A DNA stretch of 64,000 bases from Tenuifilaceae bacterium CYCD (GTDB taxonomy: Bacteria > Bacteroidota > Bacteroidia > Bacteroidales > Tenuifilaceae). How positions within the stretch are numbered: position 1 is the first letter of the stretch; each line of letters opens with the position of its first letter. Below, piece after piece: positions 55,404-64,000 of the stretch. The notes below the pieces were generated by a model. That model worked only from the letters and a program-made list of their open reading frames with translations. It made no database searches and was not told where the DNA came from. The DNA lies in assembly GCA_036322835.1 (NCBI GenBank), contig AP027304.1, positions 1,116,001 to 1,180,000 of the forward strand. Direction: 5' to 3'. The translations under genes were made by a program, and so were the position numbers.

Positions 55404-55979
55404 TTAGTTCCTCATAAATAGTAACCAAATTAAAACAGGTAAATAGTCCTTCAACTTTTCCCGCAGCACTTTCAGTGCTTTTACCATATGGTTCTCCACT
55501 GTTTTTAGGGAGATTCCCAACTGTTCTGCAATTTCGGCGTAAGTCAAATTTTCGAATCTACTCAACTTAAACACCAACCTGCACTGGTCGGGTAACGAAT
55601 CAATGGCATTGGCCACAATCGCATCTAACTCACTTCCTATCAAATCCTGCGAAGCATCGTCGTGCAGCAATTCCGTTTGGTTTTTAACAGAATCCCCGTA
55701 TGTTTTTCGCACTTTATAGTGCTTAACCCTGTTCAAGCAGCTGTTATGAACTGCCCGGTATAGGTACGATTTAACCGAAGTATGAATCTCTAGTGTATCG
55801 TGCTTTTCCCAAACAGTAAGGAATGCGCTCTGTACCATCTCCTCGGCCTCATCCATATCGCTCAGTATTGTGTTGGCGTAATTGCAAAGACGCTCGTAGT
55901 AGGTTCTGAAAATTGTCTCAAAAACCTGCTCATCGCCCTGTCGCAATGCATCCACAATATTTTTATCCAATAGCTCCAA
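55404..55979 (-). CDS. ECF sigma factor (Bacteroides expansion family 1 type)
   Basis: A 191-residue sigma-70 factor: region 2 with RLCNYANTILSDMDEAEEMV and VKSYLYRAVHNSCLN, and region 4 with LSRFENLTYAEIAEQLGISL and a KTVENHMVKALKVLRE helix-turn-helix. First of a four-gene operon whose other members form its own signalling and transport unit; such cascades respond to an extracellular ligand bound by the TonB receptor. Confidence 0.95.
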   Translation of the reverse strand: MELLDKNIVDALRQGDEQVFETIFRTYYERLCNYANTILSDMDEAEEMVQSAFLTVWEKHDTLEIHTSVKSYLYRAVHNSCLNRVKHYKVRKTYGDSVKNQTELLHDDASQDLIGSELDAIVANAIDSLPDQCRLVFKLSRFENLTYAEIAEQLGISLKTVENHMVKALKVLREKLKDYLPVLIWLLFMRN

Positions 55980-56113
55980 CTAGGACTTATCTGGGAAGTA
56001 AAGATAAATAATAACATAATGCTGCCGATTTATTGTGTTTAATTAATGACAACTTTATGTTAAGATACCACTAGTTTGATGAAATAATATATTTTGATTT
56101 TTACCACAAAGTG

Positions 56114-56211
56114 AAACTAAGGATACTCGAAGTCCACAAAGGAATTTAGAGGACAAGCAGCACTTTGTGCTCTTTGTGATGTACTTTGAGCCCTTTGTGG
56201 TTTTATCTTCT
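56114..56211. repeat. CTTTGTG-rich hairpin repeat, copy 2
   Basis: Near copy of 49871-49951 with the CCACAAAGG...CCTTTGTGG arms and the CACTTTGTGCTCTTTGTG block, plus a 17-base insertion. Located beyond the metK terminator on the minus strand. Confidence 0.8.
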
Positions 56212-56217
56212 TCAAAA

Positions 56218-56247
56218 TAAAAAAACCCGACTAAGTTTAGCCGGGCT
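56218..56247 (-). terminator. Terminator of metK
   Basis: Stem AGCCCGGCT/AGTCGGGTT (minus strand; two G-U pairs), 6-base loop, then seven T on the minus strand, 21 bases after the metK stop. Confidence 0.85.
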
Positions 56248-56267
56248 CATATATTTCAGAATGATTA

Positions 56268-57536
56268 TTATAATCCAAACTCTTTCTTTAAGATATCAAC
56301 ATAGTCGAGTTTTTCCCAGGTGAAAAATTCCACAACCCGTTTCTCTGTTTTTTCTCCACTTCCATTCGCATTAACCACAAATTCAACCTCACGTTTATAG
56401 TAATCGCGACCAAAGTGGCCATAGGCTGCTGTTTCCTCAAAAATTGGATTTTTCAATCCAAAGCGCTTAACAATTGCTGCTGGGCGCATATCGAATACTT
56501 TTTGAACTTTCTGAGCAATTTCACCATCGGTGAGTTTTACCTTCGATGTTCCGTAGGTATTCACGTAAAGACCTACCGGTTGTGCCACGCCAATTGCGTA
56601 AGCAACCTGAATCAGAACCTCATCGGCAATGCCGGCTGCAACCATATTCTTAGCAATATGACGGGCTGCATAGGCGGCAGAGCGGTCAACCTTCGATGAA
56701 TCCTTACCCGAGAAAGCACCACCACCGTGAGCACCTTTACCACCGTAGGTATCAACAATAATCTTACGTCCTGTTAGGCCTGTATCGCCGTGTGGACCGC
56801 CAATTACAAACTTTCCAGTTGGGTTAACATGTAGAATAAAATCATCCTTGAAAAGTTTTTGAACTCGCTCAGGAAATTTCGACTTTGCTCTTGGTATTAA
56901 GATGTTTTTAACATCCATCCGGATTTTTTCGAGCATTCTGTTATCGTCAGCATCAAACTCATCGTGCTGAGTTGAAACCACAATGGTATGAATCCTTACA
57001 GGTTGGTTGTTGTCATCGTATTCTAGTGTCACCTGCGATTTTGCATCGGGACGTAAGTATGTCATTTCCTTGCCCTCACGACGAATCTTTGCAAGCTCCA
57101 TCAACAATACGTGCGAAAGCACTAATGAAAGAGGCATATAGTCGTCGGTTTCGCGACTGGCATAGCCAAACATCATTCCCTGATCGCCGGCTCCTTGATT
57201 CTCCTCTGTATCGCGCACGACGCCACGATTAATGTCGGGCGATTGCTCATGAATTGATGAAATCACACCACACGACTCGGAATCAAAACGGTACTCCTGC
57301 TTAGTATAGCCTATCCTCTTGATGACCCTACGGGCAACTTCCTGAACGTCAACATAACCCTTTGTTCGAACTTCTCCACTAAGAACAGCCAACCCGGTTG
57401 TTACAAGTGTTTCGCAAGCCACCTTAGAATCAGGGTCTCTGCGTAAAAACTCATCGAGTAATGCATCTGAAATTTGATCAGCAATCTTATCGGGATGCCC
57501 TTCGGATACGCTTTCGGATGTAAATAAATATCCCAT
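56268..57536 (-). CDS. metK: S-adenosylmethionine synthetase
   Basis: A 422-residue enzyme making SAM from methionine and ATP. Seen: N-terminal [20 protein letters not shown], the signature [12 protein letters not shown] (about 116-127) and the loop GGGAFSGKD (about 271-279). It is somewhat longer than the Escherichia coli enzyme (384), as usual in Bacteroidota. A SAM-II riboswitch lies in its leader, so the product represses its own gene. Monocistronic with its own terminator. Confidence 0.98.
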   Translation of the reverse strand: MGYLFTSESVSEGHPDKIADQISDALLDEFLRRDPDSKVACETLVTTGLAVLSGEVRTKGYVDVQEVARRVIKRIGYTKQEYRFDSESCGVISSIHEQSPDINRGVVRDTEENQGAGDQGMMFGYASRETDDYMPLSLVLSHVLLMELAKIRREGKEMTYLRPDAKSQVTLEYDDNNQPVRIHTIVVSTQHDEFDADDNRMLEKIRMDVKNILIPRAKSKFPERVQKLFKDDFILHVNPTGKFVIGGPHGDTGLTGRKIIVDTYGGKGAHGGGAFSGKDSSKVDRSAAYAARHIAKNMVAAGIADEVLIQVAYAIGVAQPVGLYVNTYGTSKVKLTDGEIAQKVQKVFDMRPAAIVKRFGLKNPIFEETAAYGHFGRDYYKREVEFVVNANGSGEKTEKRVVEFFTWEKLDYVDILKKEFGL

Positions 57537-57602
57537 CTTATTTAATGTTTTGATTGATTAACAAAAAATCGAGGGGAAGGTTTGGGTGATTGCCAGATAT
57601 AT

Positions 57603-57653
57603 TCTGTTTTAGCACTTATTTATTGTGGTTGCAATCAGACAAATCTTTCCACA
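57603..57653 (-). ncRNA. SAM-II riboswitch upstream of metK
   Basis: On the minus strand: P1 TGTGG (57649-57653) pairs with CCACA (57624-57628). The P1 loop contains GATTT...ATTGCAA. After P1 comes ATAAAT...GCTAAAAC (57606-57613). The pseudoknot P2 pairs TCTG (57636-57639) with CAGA (57603-57606). This agrees in order and spacing with the SAM-II consensus, including covarying P1 and P2 pairs. It begins about 3 bases after the predicted transcription start and ends 66 bases before the metK ATG. Confidence 0.85.
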
Positions 57654-57662
57654 TTCGAGCCA

Positions 57663-57670
57663 CAAAGGTA
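57663..57670 (-). promoter_or_regulatory. -7 box of the metK promoter
   Basis: TACCTTTG on the minus strand (TAnnTTTG). The start of transcription would be near 57656, immediately before the SAM-II riboswitch. No clear -33 element. Confidence 0.55.
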
Positions 57671-57744
57671 AATAAAAAGTATAAAGACCCATGAAAATTT
57701 TTCAAAATAGTTCAGGTATCAAACTATGATATCGATCAACCCAA

Positions 57745-58650
57745 TCATTTTACATCGGGTTCAAAGAATATCCATTGAATAGTAGAAACTTCTTTTTTCA
57801 ACTCCCGTTCGCAAGTGTTAATATTGTCAATCAACTGATCCACTGAATCCACATTCAGCATTTTTACCTTAACGGCCACCATCAACTGCGATCCCAACTG
57901 CAGAGTAATCAAGTTTAAAACCCTCTCAATCTCTGGCCTTGTTTCCAGAAAATTTCGTATTTGCTCGTTGGTTTCTTCGTCTGCACTTTGGCCTATCAGT
58001 AAGCCTTTAACCTTAACAGCAATAAAAAGAGAAATTACAATTAGTAAAGCACCTATGCCTATACTTCCTATTGCATCAAAGACTGGATTTCCGGTAACAA
58101 TCGATAGTATTACCGACAACATGGCAAAGCTTAACCCGAGCAGGGCAGCAACATCCTCACCAAGAACTACAACCAACTCGCTCTGACGGCTATTCTTGAA
58201 CCATTTCCAAAGCGATTCATTGTGTCTACCCTTATTAATCTGAGAAATACAGCCGAAAAGCGAGGCTCCTTCCAGTACCATACTAATGGCTAAAACAACT
58301 ATGGCAATTGTAGGATTGTTCAATCCTTCATGTGAGTTAATCTTGTGAATTCCTTCGTAAACCGAAAACAGCCCACCCATGCTAAATAGTATAAGGGCTA
58401 CAATGAACGACCAAAAGTAAATCTCCTTGCCATAGCCCAAAGGATGTTCCGTATTAGGTTTCCTCTTTGCTGCCCTTAGTCCCAAGAAAAGTAATACTTG
58501 ATTTCCACAATCGGCAAAGGAGTGGATTGATTCTGCCAATAAAGCTCCAGATCCGGTAATAATTGCGGCAATTGTTTTTGTTACTGCTATTCCAAAATTT
58601 GCCAAAAAGGCAAAAAGTATTGATTTTATGGAGGTATTCTGATGTGACAT
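57745..58650 (-). CDS. Cation diffusion facilitator (CDF) transporter
   Basis: A 301-residue membrane protein with six helices. Seen: first-helix GSGALLAESIHSFADCGNQV, with the H-x3-D metal site (HSFAD), and HPLGYGKEIYFWS following. The second site in helix 5 is GEDVAALLGL (E/D-x3). It exports Zn or Co/Fe/Mn ions by proton exchange. The C-terminal cytoplasmic domain is present. Its start is 2 bases after the VanZ-like gene, so the two form an operon. Confidence 0.92.
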   Translation of the reverse strand: MSHQNTSIKSILFAFLANFGIAVTKTIAAIITGSGALLAESIHSFADCGNQVLLFLGLRAAKRKPNTEHPLGYGKEIYFWSFIVALILFSMGGLFSVYEGIHKINSHEGLNNPTIAIVVLAISMVLEGASLFGCISQINKGRHNESLWKWFKNSRQSELVVVLGEDVAALLGLSFAMLSVILSIVTGNPVFDAIGSIGIGALLIVISLFIAVKVKGLLIGQSADEETNEQIRNFLETRPEIERVLNLITLQLGSQLMVAVKVKMLNVDSVDQLIDNINTCERELKKEVSTIQWIFFEPDVK

Positions 58651-58652
58651 AT

Positions 58653-59048
58653 TTAAATGATTCTATTACTTAACCTATTTAATAATCTATAGAAAAAAAC
58701 AGCGGTAACTGATCCCAAGATATTAGCCAAATAATCATATAGTTCGGCACTCCGAGATATAAAAACCAACATCTGTAAGATCTCTATAAGCAATCCAAAA
58801 AGAACAGCAACCGATACACCTATTAATATAGATTGCTTGGTAATTCCTCCAGATTTACGCTCAATATTACATTCCGATATCAGAAGTACAGTAAACACCG
58901 CATACAACCCAAAGTGAACAATTTTATCTAAATGAGGTATGTGTAAAAAACTCATACTCGGGAACTCCGATGAGGGAGCACCACATAGAATTAGTATTAT
59001 TAAAGCCCACAGAATTGAATTAATATGCTGTTTTATGAATTTTATCAT
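58653..59048 (-). CDS. VanZ-like membrane protein (second)
   Basis: A 131-residue protein with four helices and the VanZ residues: HLDKIVHFGLYAVFTVLL, LIEILQMLVFISRSAELYDY, LANILGSVTAVF. Distinct from the VanZ-like protein at 32191-32586 (low identity outside motifs). Followed after 2 bases by the CDF transporter. Role unknown. Confidence 0.85.
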   Translation of the reverse strand: MIKFIKQHINSILWALIILILCGAPSSEFPSMSFLHIPHLDKIVHFGLYAVFTVLLISECNIERKSGGITKQSILIGVSVAVLFGLLIEILQMLVFISRSAELYDYLANILGSVTAVFFYRLLNRLSNRII

Positions 59049-59110
59049 TTGAAATTCTCCTCTTTTGGCATTACCTTTAGAGCAGCAAAACTAAAATTAA
59101 TTTTTCAATC

Positions 59111-60496
59111 ATGTTTGAAAAGCAAATTTATATCGACCGTAGATTAAAACTACGAAAGAAAATTAAATCGGGAATTGCCATTATTATGGGCAATACCGAA
59201 AGTCCGATGAACTACCCAGGAAATACTTTTCGTTTCCGTCAGGATAGTAGTTTCCTTTACTTCTTCGGGCTTGATGTTCCTAATCTCATTGGTATCATTG
59301 ATATCGAGGATGGTAAAGATTGCCTTTACGGCGATGATTTCGATATCGATGATATTATTTGGATGGGCCCTCAGCCAAAGCTTAAAGAACTGGGCGAAAA
59401 AGTTGGTGTTCTCTCAACACATCCTCTTAAAGAGTTAAACACTACCATTTCAAGGGCAATTCGACATGGGAGAAGAATTCATATCATTCCTCCTTATCGC
59501 GCCGAGAATATCTTAACACTTGAGCGTTTACTGGGTATCAACCAATCCTTCATAAAAACCTACACCTCAGTAGAGCTTATAAAGGCTATTGTTAGCCTGA
59601 GATCTATTAAGGAGGCCTGCGAGATTGAGGAAATTGAAAAGGCATGCGCCATTGGGTATAAGATGCACACCACTGCAATGAAAATGGCTAAGATTAGTGC
59701 ACTTGAACGTGAAATTGCAGGAGCGATAGAGGGAATTGCAATTGGCAATGGAACAATGCCTTCGTTCCCGATAATTCTTTCGCAGAATGGCGAAACCCTT
59801 CACAATCATGATCACTCTCAAATTCTCCAGCAAGGTCGTTTGTTGTTGGTTGATGCCGGAGCAGAATCCGTTTCACACTATGCTTCGGATAACACCCGAA
59901 CCATGCCCGTAGGAGGTAAGTTCACTCAGCAACAAAAAGACATCTACAACATTGTTTTGGCAGCCAATAACAAGGCAATAGAAATATCGAAGCCCGGTAT
60001 GCTTTACCTCGATGTTCATAAAGCCTCGGCTCGCGCTGTAGTGGAAGGATTGTCGGCATTAGGAATAATGAAAGGCAACATTGATGACGCTGTTGAAAAT
60101 GGTGCCCATGCTCTTTTCTACCCTCACGGTCTTGGTCATATGATGGGATTAGATGTACACGATATGGAAGATTTAGGCGAAAACTTTGTTGGCTACGATG
60201 ACGAGGTCTCCCGTTCCGATCAATTCGGTACAGCCTACCTCCGTTGTGCCCGTCGCCTGCAACCAGGATTTGTTCTCACTGTAGAGCCTGGCATCTACTT
60301 TATCCCAGCGCTTATCGAAAAGTGGAAATCGGAGAAAATTAACGAGTCGTTCATTAACTACGCCAAACTAGCCGATTACGCCAACTTTGGAGGAATTCGC
60401 CTGGAGGACGACATTCTAATCACCGATAAGGGTTGCAGAATTCTAGGACAACGCATTCCTATCACCGTTGACGAAGTTGAATCGACTATGATGTAA
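59111..60496 (+). CDS. pepP: Xaa-Pro aminopeptidase (M24B)
   Basis: A 461-residue metallopeptidase releasing N-terminal residues next to proline. Seen: an N-terminal domain with NTFRFRQDSSFLYFFGLD, then the metal ligands Asp in VDAGAESVSHYASDNTRTMP, His in PHGLGHMMGLDVHDME, Glu in VEPGIYF and Glu in GIRLEDDILIT. The full set of two Asp, one His and two Glu is present. The gene is divergent from the VanZ-like gene (62-base gap) and ends before a shared terminator region. Confidence 0.95.
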   Translation: MFEKQIYIDRRLKLRKKIKSGIAIIMGNTESPMNYPGNTFRFRQDSSFLYFFGLDVPNLIGIIDIEDGKDCLYGDDFDIDDIIWMGPQPKLKELGEKVGVLSTHPLKELNTTISRAIRHGRRIHIIPPYRAENILTLERLLGINQSFIKTYTSVELIKAIVSLRSIKEACEIEEIEKACAIGYKMHTTAMKMAKISALEREIAGAIEGIAIGNGTMPSFPIILSQNGETLHNHDHSQILQQGRLLLVDAGAESVSHYASDNTRTMPVGGKFTQQQKDIYNIVLAANNKAIEISKPGMLYLDVHKASARAVVEGLSALGIMKGNIDDAVENGAHALFYPHGLGHMMGLDVHDMEDLGENFVGYDDEVSRSDQFGTAYLRCARRLQPGFVLTVEPGIYFIPALIEKWKSEKINESFINYAKLADYANFGGIRLEDDILITDKGCRILGQRIPITVDEVESTMM

Positions 60497-60570
60497 GTTT
60501 TTTTGTCTTTTCGAACCGGCCTGCCAGTCGGCAGGCGAAGTGAGAAATCTAAAATAATTGTCAGTAAACA

Positions 60571-60600
60571 AAAAGACCTCCAATCGGAGGTCTCTTTTTA
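60571..60600. terminator. Bidirectional terminator between pepP and the Omp85-like gene
   Basis: 8-bp stem AGACCTCC/GGAGGTCT (60574-60581, 60586-60593) with A-run before and T-run after, so it can stop both strands. A second hairpin, GCCTGCC/GGCAGGC, is at about 60520-60537. Confidence 0.85.
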
Positions 60601-60634
60601 TCTAGCGTCTAATGTCTTTAATCTTGCATCAGTC

Positions 60635-61732
60635 CTAAAACGCCTCCGACGCTGTAAAGTAAAACGCAGGTTCTCTATCCCGTGTAAAAGCAACATCAAA
60701 GCGCAGGTGAACATTCACGGGGTTTACTCGTGCTCGCAAACCTGCTCCGTATGAAACTTTTGATTTGGATATATCGAAAGTTTCAATATCGGGCGCAACG
60801 TCTCCTGCCGATGCAAATGCCGCTCCTTTTAACCATTTATATATAGGAAAACGATATTCTGCCTGAGCGCAAATCATCATTTTATCTCTGTACCGGCCTT
60901 TGTAGTATCCCCTAAGAATATCGCTACCGCCCAACGCTGGCATCATCTGAAAAGGAGTATCACCCCACGATAAATCTCCGTATACCTGCAATGCAAATAC
61001 GTGTTTTGCTCCAAGCGCATAGAAATTTCTTAGGTCAATTGTTAACTTGGTAAAATCAAGATCACTACCGAATATTTTGCTGTAAACCAAAAGCGAGGCT
61101 TTGTAAAACTCCCCATCGGTTGGATAAAACATATTATCTCGGTTATCCCATGTTAACAAAAGCCCCAGCCCCGTTGTCAACTTATCGTTCATCCCAACCA
61201 CCCCCTTGGCAAGAAGGCCATCTTTTTGGATATCTGCCACATGGTAGTAATTAACTTGCGCCTGTGCTCCCATCATTATAACCCCAAATAGCATTCTCTG
61301 TCGTTGCAGCAATAATGAAAAGTCTTTCGAGGTGAAGTTTTCCTCTAAAGAATCGTTAGTATTTCTTCCTATTCCAAAAAATTTATCGGGATAGTAGTTC
61401 AACTTTAAATGTCCCGAATAGTAAAAGTCCCTTGTTGATGTGTATATTTTGGGAAGCACCGACAGACTAACTTGATTTTTTAAGGTATAAACCGCACTGC
61501 CCTGAATGCTCGAAATCTTATTATCACCATTTTTATAGTAATAACCTCCCGATGCTCCAAAACCAACGTTAGTTTCCTCGCCATAAAATGCAATAGGTAA
61601 AACAACAAAATATCTTTTGGCTGTATCCTTTTCCGTTTTGGTTGAATCAATCTGAGCTTGAGTATTCTTAGCAAATATCAAGACTATAGGTAACAAGTAA
61701 AAAAATCGGATAGTATGGTTGTAAAATCGCAT
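60635..61732 (-). CDS. Omp85/BamA-type outer-membrane protein (surface antigen D15-like)
   Basis: A 365-residue protein with a signal peptide (cut near TQAQ) and a 16-strand-type barrel. Seen: TGLGLLLTWDNRDNMFYP, and GGSDILRGYYKGRYRDKMMI near the end, the conserved R-G-x-[YF] region of Omp85 strand 13. It lacks POTRA domains, so it is not BamA itself but a small stand-alone Omp85-fold barrel. Such proteins may insert into or pass through the outer membrane in an unknown way. It ends in F. Confidence 0.85.
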   Translation of the reverse strand: MRFYNHTIRFFYLLPIVLIFAKNTQAQIDSTKTEKDTAKRYFVVLPIAFYGEETNVGFGASGGYYYKNGDNKISSIQGSAVYTLKNQVSLSVLPKIYTSTRDFYYSGHLKLNYYPDKFFGIGRNTNDSLEENFTSKDFSLLLQRQRMLFGVIMMGAQAQVNYYHVADIQKDGLLAKGVVGMNDKLTTGLGLLLTWDNRDNMFYPTDGEFYKASLLVYSKIFGSDLDFTKLTIDLRNFYALGAKHVFALQVYGDLSWGDTPFQMMPALGGSDILRGYYKGRYRDKMMICAQAEYRFPIYKWLKGAAFASAGDVAPDIETFDISKSKVSYGAGLRARVNPVNVHLRFDVAFTRDREPAFYFTASEAF

Positions 61733-62241
61733 TTGTAAATATTTTTAGTTAGTCAAAAATAGCTGTTTTTATAGGAACCTATCAATGTTTTACTGTATAA
61801 TAACCTTGTTGTCGTTTCAATTTAACTCAAATTTTGTGCCTGTTAGTAACTGCAAAATTGATGTTTAATTATTGTTGAAATTTTGGTTGATTGTTTTCAG
61901 TAAATATTTTTGGAGTGAATGCATTAAACATGATATATAAACATTACTCGGATTCGCAATAGGTAGAATCAACTTTTTCGTAGAACTTTTCACCGCCGTT
62001 ATTAACATTCAAGAGGGATGTTAATAGTAGAAAAAAATTCAACACTTTCCTATTTCAACAGTTGTTAATAAAGTTTGAATATACCTGTGTTTCAGCAAAC
62101 ATTATTTCCTTTTTGATGTTAACAATTTGTTATCCCAATTTTAATAAGCATTTTTGCAAGCAAATCTTAATTTTGTTTTGAACTGAATTAACAGGTATTA
62201 ATAATCATACTTTTTTATTTATTTAAAAATTTAAAAAGAAA
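61733..62241. other. Divergent intergenic region (509 bp) without a gene
   Basis: AT-rich DNA between the Omp85-like gene and nadA, both transcribed outward. A TAATTTTG box (62168-62175), matching TAnnTTTG, lies before nadA, without a clear -33 element. Apart from this I see no gene, repeat or RNA. Confidence 0.6.
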
Positions 62242-63222
62242 ATGAATAATAGTATTGTTAATAACTTAGGTTATGTTGACGAAAATTTAGATGGTAGCCT
62301 AAATTTAGTTGATGAGATTAACAAACTGCGGAAGGAGAAGAATGCTGTTATTCTAGCTCACTACTATCAGAACCCAGAAATACAAGATATTGCTGATTTT
62401 GTTGGTGATAGTTTAGCTTTATCGCAAAAGGCTGCAGAAGTAGATGCTAAGATTATTGTTTTTGCTGGAGTAAAATTTATGGCCGAAACAGCAAAAATAC
62501 TTTCGCCAAAAAGTAAAGTTCTTTTGCCGGATTTGAATGCGGGTTGTAGCCTTGCTGAAGGTTGCAAGTTTGATGATTTTAAAAAGTTTATTGATCTGTA
62601 TCCTAACCATAAGGTTGTTACTTACGTAAATACAACTGCTGATATTAAGAGTTTATCGTATATCTGCTGTACATCGTCTAATGCAGTTAAGGTTATCAAA
62701 AGTATTCCTCTTAATGAACCAATAATTTTTGCTCCAGATAGAAATTTAGGTAATTACCTAAAAGCATTAACCAAACGAGATAATATGATTGTTTGGGATG
62801 GTGCTTGCCATGTACACGATCAGTTTTCTTTAGAAAGGATACTAAAGTTAAAGGAAGAGTATCCCAATGCAAAATTTATTGCTCATCCTGAGTCTCCTAA
62901 ACCCATTCTTACAATTGCCGATTTTATAGGATCAACTCAGGATTTGCTAGCATTTACTGAAAAAGATCTCTCTTCTGAATATATAGTTGCCACAGAGGTT
63001 GGAATATTACATCAAATGGTTAGGTCTAATCCCTTAAAAACATTTATTCCTGCTCCACCAAACGATTCAACATGTGCTTGTAATGAGTGTTCATACATGA
63101 AATTAATAACTTTAAAAAAGTTATATTTGACACTCAAATATGAATTACCTGAAATCAATGTAGAAAAGAGTTTAATCGATTTAGCTAGGTTACCAATAGA
63201 AAGAATGCTTGAGTTGAAATGA
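62242..63222 (+). CDS. nadA: Quinolinate synthase A
   Basis: A 326-residue 4Fe-4S enzyme that condenses iminoaspartate with dihydroxyacetone phosphate to quinolinate for NAD synthesis. Seen: [19 protein letters not shown] (39-57), cluster Cys C102 (in GCSLAEGC), C189 (DGACHVHD) and the C-terminal CACNECSYM (C278, C280, C283). Its stop overlaps the ruvB start by 4 bases (ATGA). nadB and nadC are not adjacent. Confidence 0.97.
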   Translation: MNNSIVNNLGYVDENLDGSLNLVDEINKLRKEKNAVILAHYYQNPEIQDIADFVGDSLALSQKAAEVDAKIIVFAGVKFMAETAKILSPKSKVLLPDLNAGCSLAEGCKFDDFKKFIDLYPNHKVVTYVNTTADIKSLSYICCTSSNAVKVIKSIPLNEPIIFAPDRNLGNYLKALTKRDNMIVWDGACHVHDQFSLERILKLKEEYPNAKFIAHPESPKPILTIADFIGSTQDLLAFTEKDLSSEYIVATEVGILHQMVRSNPLKTFIPAPPNDSTCACNECSYMKLITLKKLYLTLKYELPEINVEKSLIDLARLPIERMLELK

Positions 63223-64000
63223 GTCAATCTGATTTTTTAAGAAACGATAGAGAGTTAAGGGATAATGAGTTTGAAGGAAAGATAAGACCTTCACAATTTG
63301 AGCAATTCAAGGGTCAGGAAGATATTGTAAAGAATCTTTCAATTTTTGTACAAGCTGCTAAGTTAAGAGGCGAAGCTTTAGATCATGTTTTGCTTCATGG
63401 ACCTCCTGGATTAGGAAAAACAACCCTGGCTAACATTATCTCTAATGAGTTATCGGTAAATATTAAAACTACATCTGGACCAATATTAGAAAAACCAGGC
63501 GATTTAGCCGGTTTATTAACTAACCTTGATAAGTTTGATATTCTTTTTATTGATGAAATTCATCGGCTAAGTCCTGTTGTTGAAGAGTATTTATACTCAG
63601 CAATGGAGGATTATAAGATTGACATCATTATTGATAAAGGACCTAGTGCGCGAAGCATTCAAATTGAGTTGAATCCTTTTACATTAATTGGTGCTACTAC
63701 ACGTAGCGGTTTACTGACAAGTCCTTTGCGGGCACGATTTGGCATTAATTTTCATTTGGAATACTATAATTCAGAGGTTATTGTTAATATAATTAAACGA
63801 TCTTCTAAAATTTTAGGTATTTCAATAGATGAAGATGCTGCCATTGAAATTTCGTTAAGAAGTAGAGGCACTCCCCGAATTGCTAATGCATTGTTAAGAA
63901 GAGTGAGAGATTTTGCTCAGGTTATAGGTGATGGAAATATCGATCATTTAATAGCTGTTCATGCCTTAGATTCTTTAAAGATCGATTCTCGTGGGTTAGA
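63219..64000 (+). CDS. ruvB: Holliday junction helicase RuvB, 3'-truncated by window edge
   Basis: The frame runs from the ATG at 63219 to the window end (260 codons and 2 bases). Seen: [18 protein letters not shown], Walker [10 protein letters not shown] (61-69), Walker B with [26 protein letters not shown] and the [19 protein letters not shown] sensor 2/domain region. The protein drives branch migration with RuvA. It overlaps nadA by 4 bases. The C-terminal winged-helix domain lies outside the window. Confidence 0.98.
   Translation, partial: MSQSDFLRNDRELRDNEFEGKIRPSQFEQFKGQEDIVKNLSIFVQAAKLRGEALDHVLLHGPPGLGKTTLANIISNELSVNIKTTSGPILEKPGDLAGLLTNLDKFDILFIDEIHRLSPVVEEYLYSAMEDYKIDIIIDKGPSARSIQIELNPFTLIGATTRSGLLTSPLRARFGINFHLEYYNSEVIVNIIKRSSKILGISIDEDAAIEISLRSRGTPRIANALLRRVRDFAQVIGDGNIDHLIAVHALDSLKIDSRGL

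Noticed and set aside
61733-62241. Riboswitch or small RNA upstream of nadA
   Set aside because: No conserved motif or strong hairpin is visible; it is plain AT-rich divergent promoter DNA.

Overview
The window comes from an AT-rich member of the Bacteroidota, most likely a marine or sediment Bacteroidales/Marinilabiliales-type lineage. The evidence is the gene families: a PorP/SprF protein, a gliding-motility C-terminal (type B) sorting domain, GldA, an ECF sigma/FecR/TonB-receptor operon, a WxcM/FdtA polysaccharide locus, and promoters of the TTTG-N19-TAnnTTTG type. No rRNA, tRNA, CRISPR array or prophage is visible.

Layout. 1-7417: 3' part of a giant surface adhesin, cut by the window edge. 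7560-8948: dihydrolipoyl dehydrogenase. 9405-11081: Wzi-type capsule outer-membrane protein. 11.2-14.3 kb: a repeat-rich island with three copies of a multi-hairpin element around a DUF6922/AbiEii-like toxin-antitoxin pair. 14.4-15.9 kb: an unrecognised 310-residue protein and a 42-bp tandem array. 16.0-31.7 kb: one long leftward polysaccharide operon running from Wza-like and Wzc-like export proteins, through amino-sugar synthesis (FdtA pair, FdtC, WecD-like, FdtB), flippase, glycosyltransferases and polymerase, to a FemAB-like protein, a DUF354 protein and a deacetylase. 32-35.4 kb: small housekeeping genes (VanZ-like, PNPOx-like, SDR, lgt). 35.5-39.4 kb: a PorP/SprF, type-B-CTD and short-tail secreted protein operon. 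39.7-40.4 kb: a REP-associated transposase with its own REP pairs. 40.5-47.7 kb: a Lol-like ABC export cluster with outer-membrane and LolA-like parts. 47.8-49.7 kb: a coiled-coil protein and gldA. 50-56 kb: a sigma/FecR/STN/TonB-receptor operon. 56.3-57.7 kb: metK under a SAM-II riboswitch. 57.7-64 kb: cation efflux, VanZ-like, pepP, an Omp85-type barrel, nadA and the start of ruvB.

The common themes are cell-surface construction (capsule/O-antigen, type IX secretion cargo, lipoprotein export, regulated TonB uptake) and an unusual load of small repeats. Almost every intergenic gap holds degenerate arrays with a 7-bp period, or short hairpins, and some of these have run into coding sequence.

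The two observations most likely to be new are: (i) a shared 16-residue C-terminal tail (P-x-T-G-P-x-Y-x-[VI]-P-N-x-Y-x-aromatic) on the giant adhesin and on the first gene of the SprF operon, which could be an unrecognised sorting or anchoring signal; and (ii) a REP transposase whose reading frame contains a complete pair of its own REP hairpins and whose stop codon lies in a third. All calls rest on reading the sequence; no database search was run.
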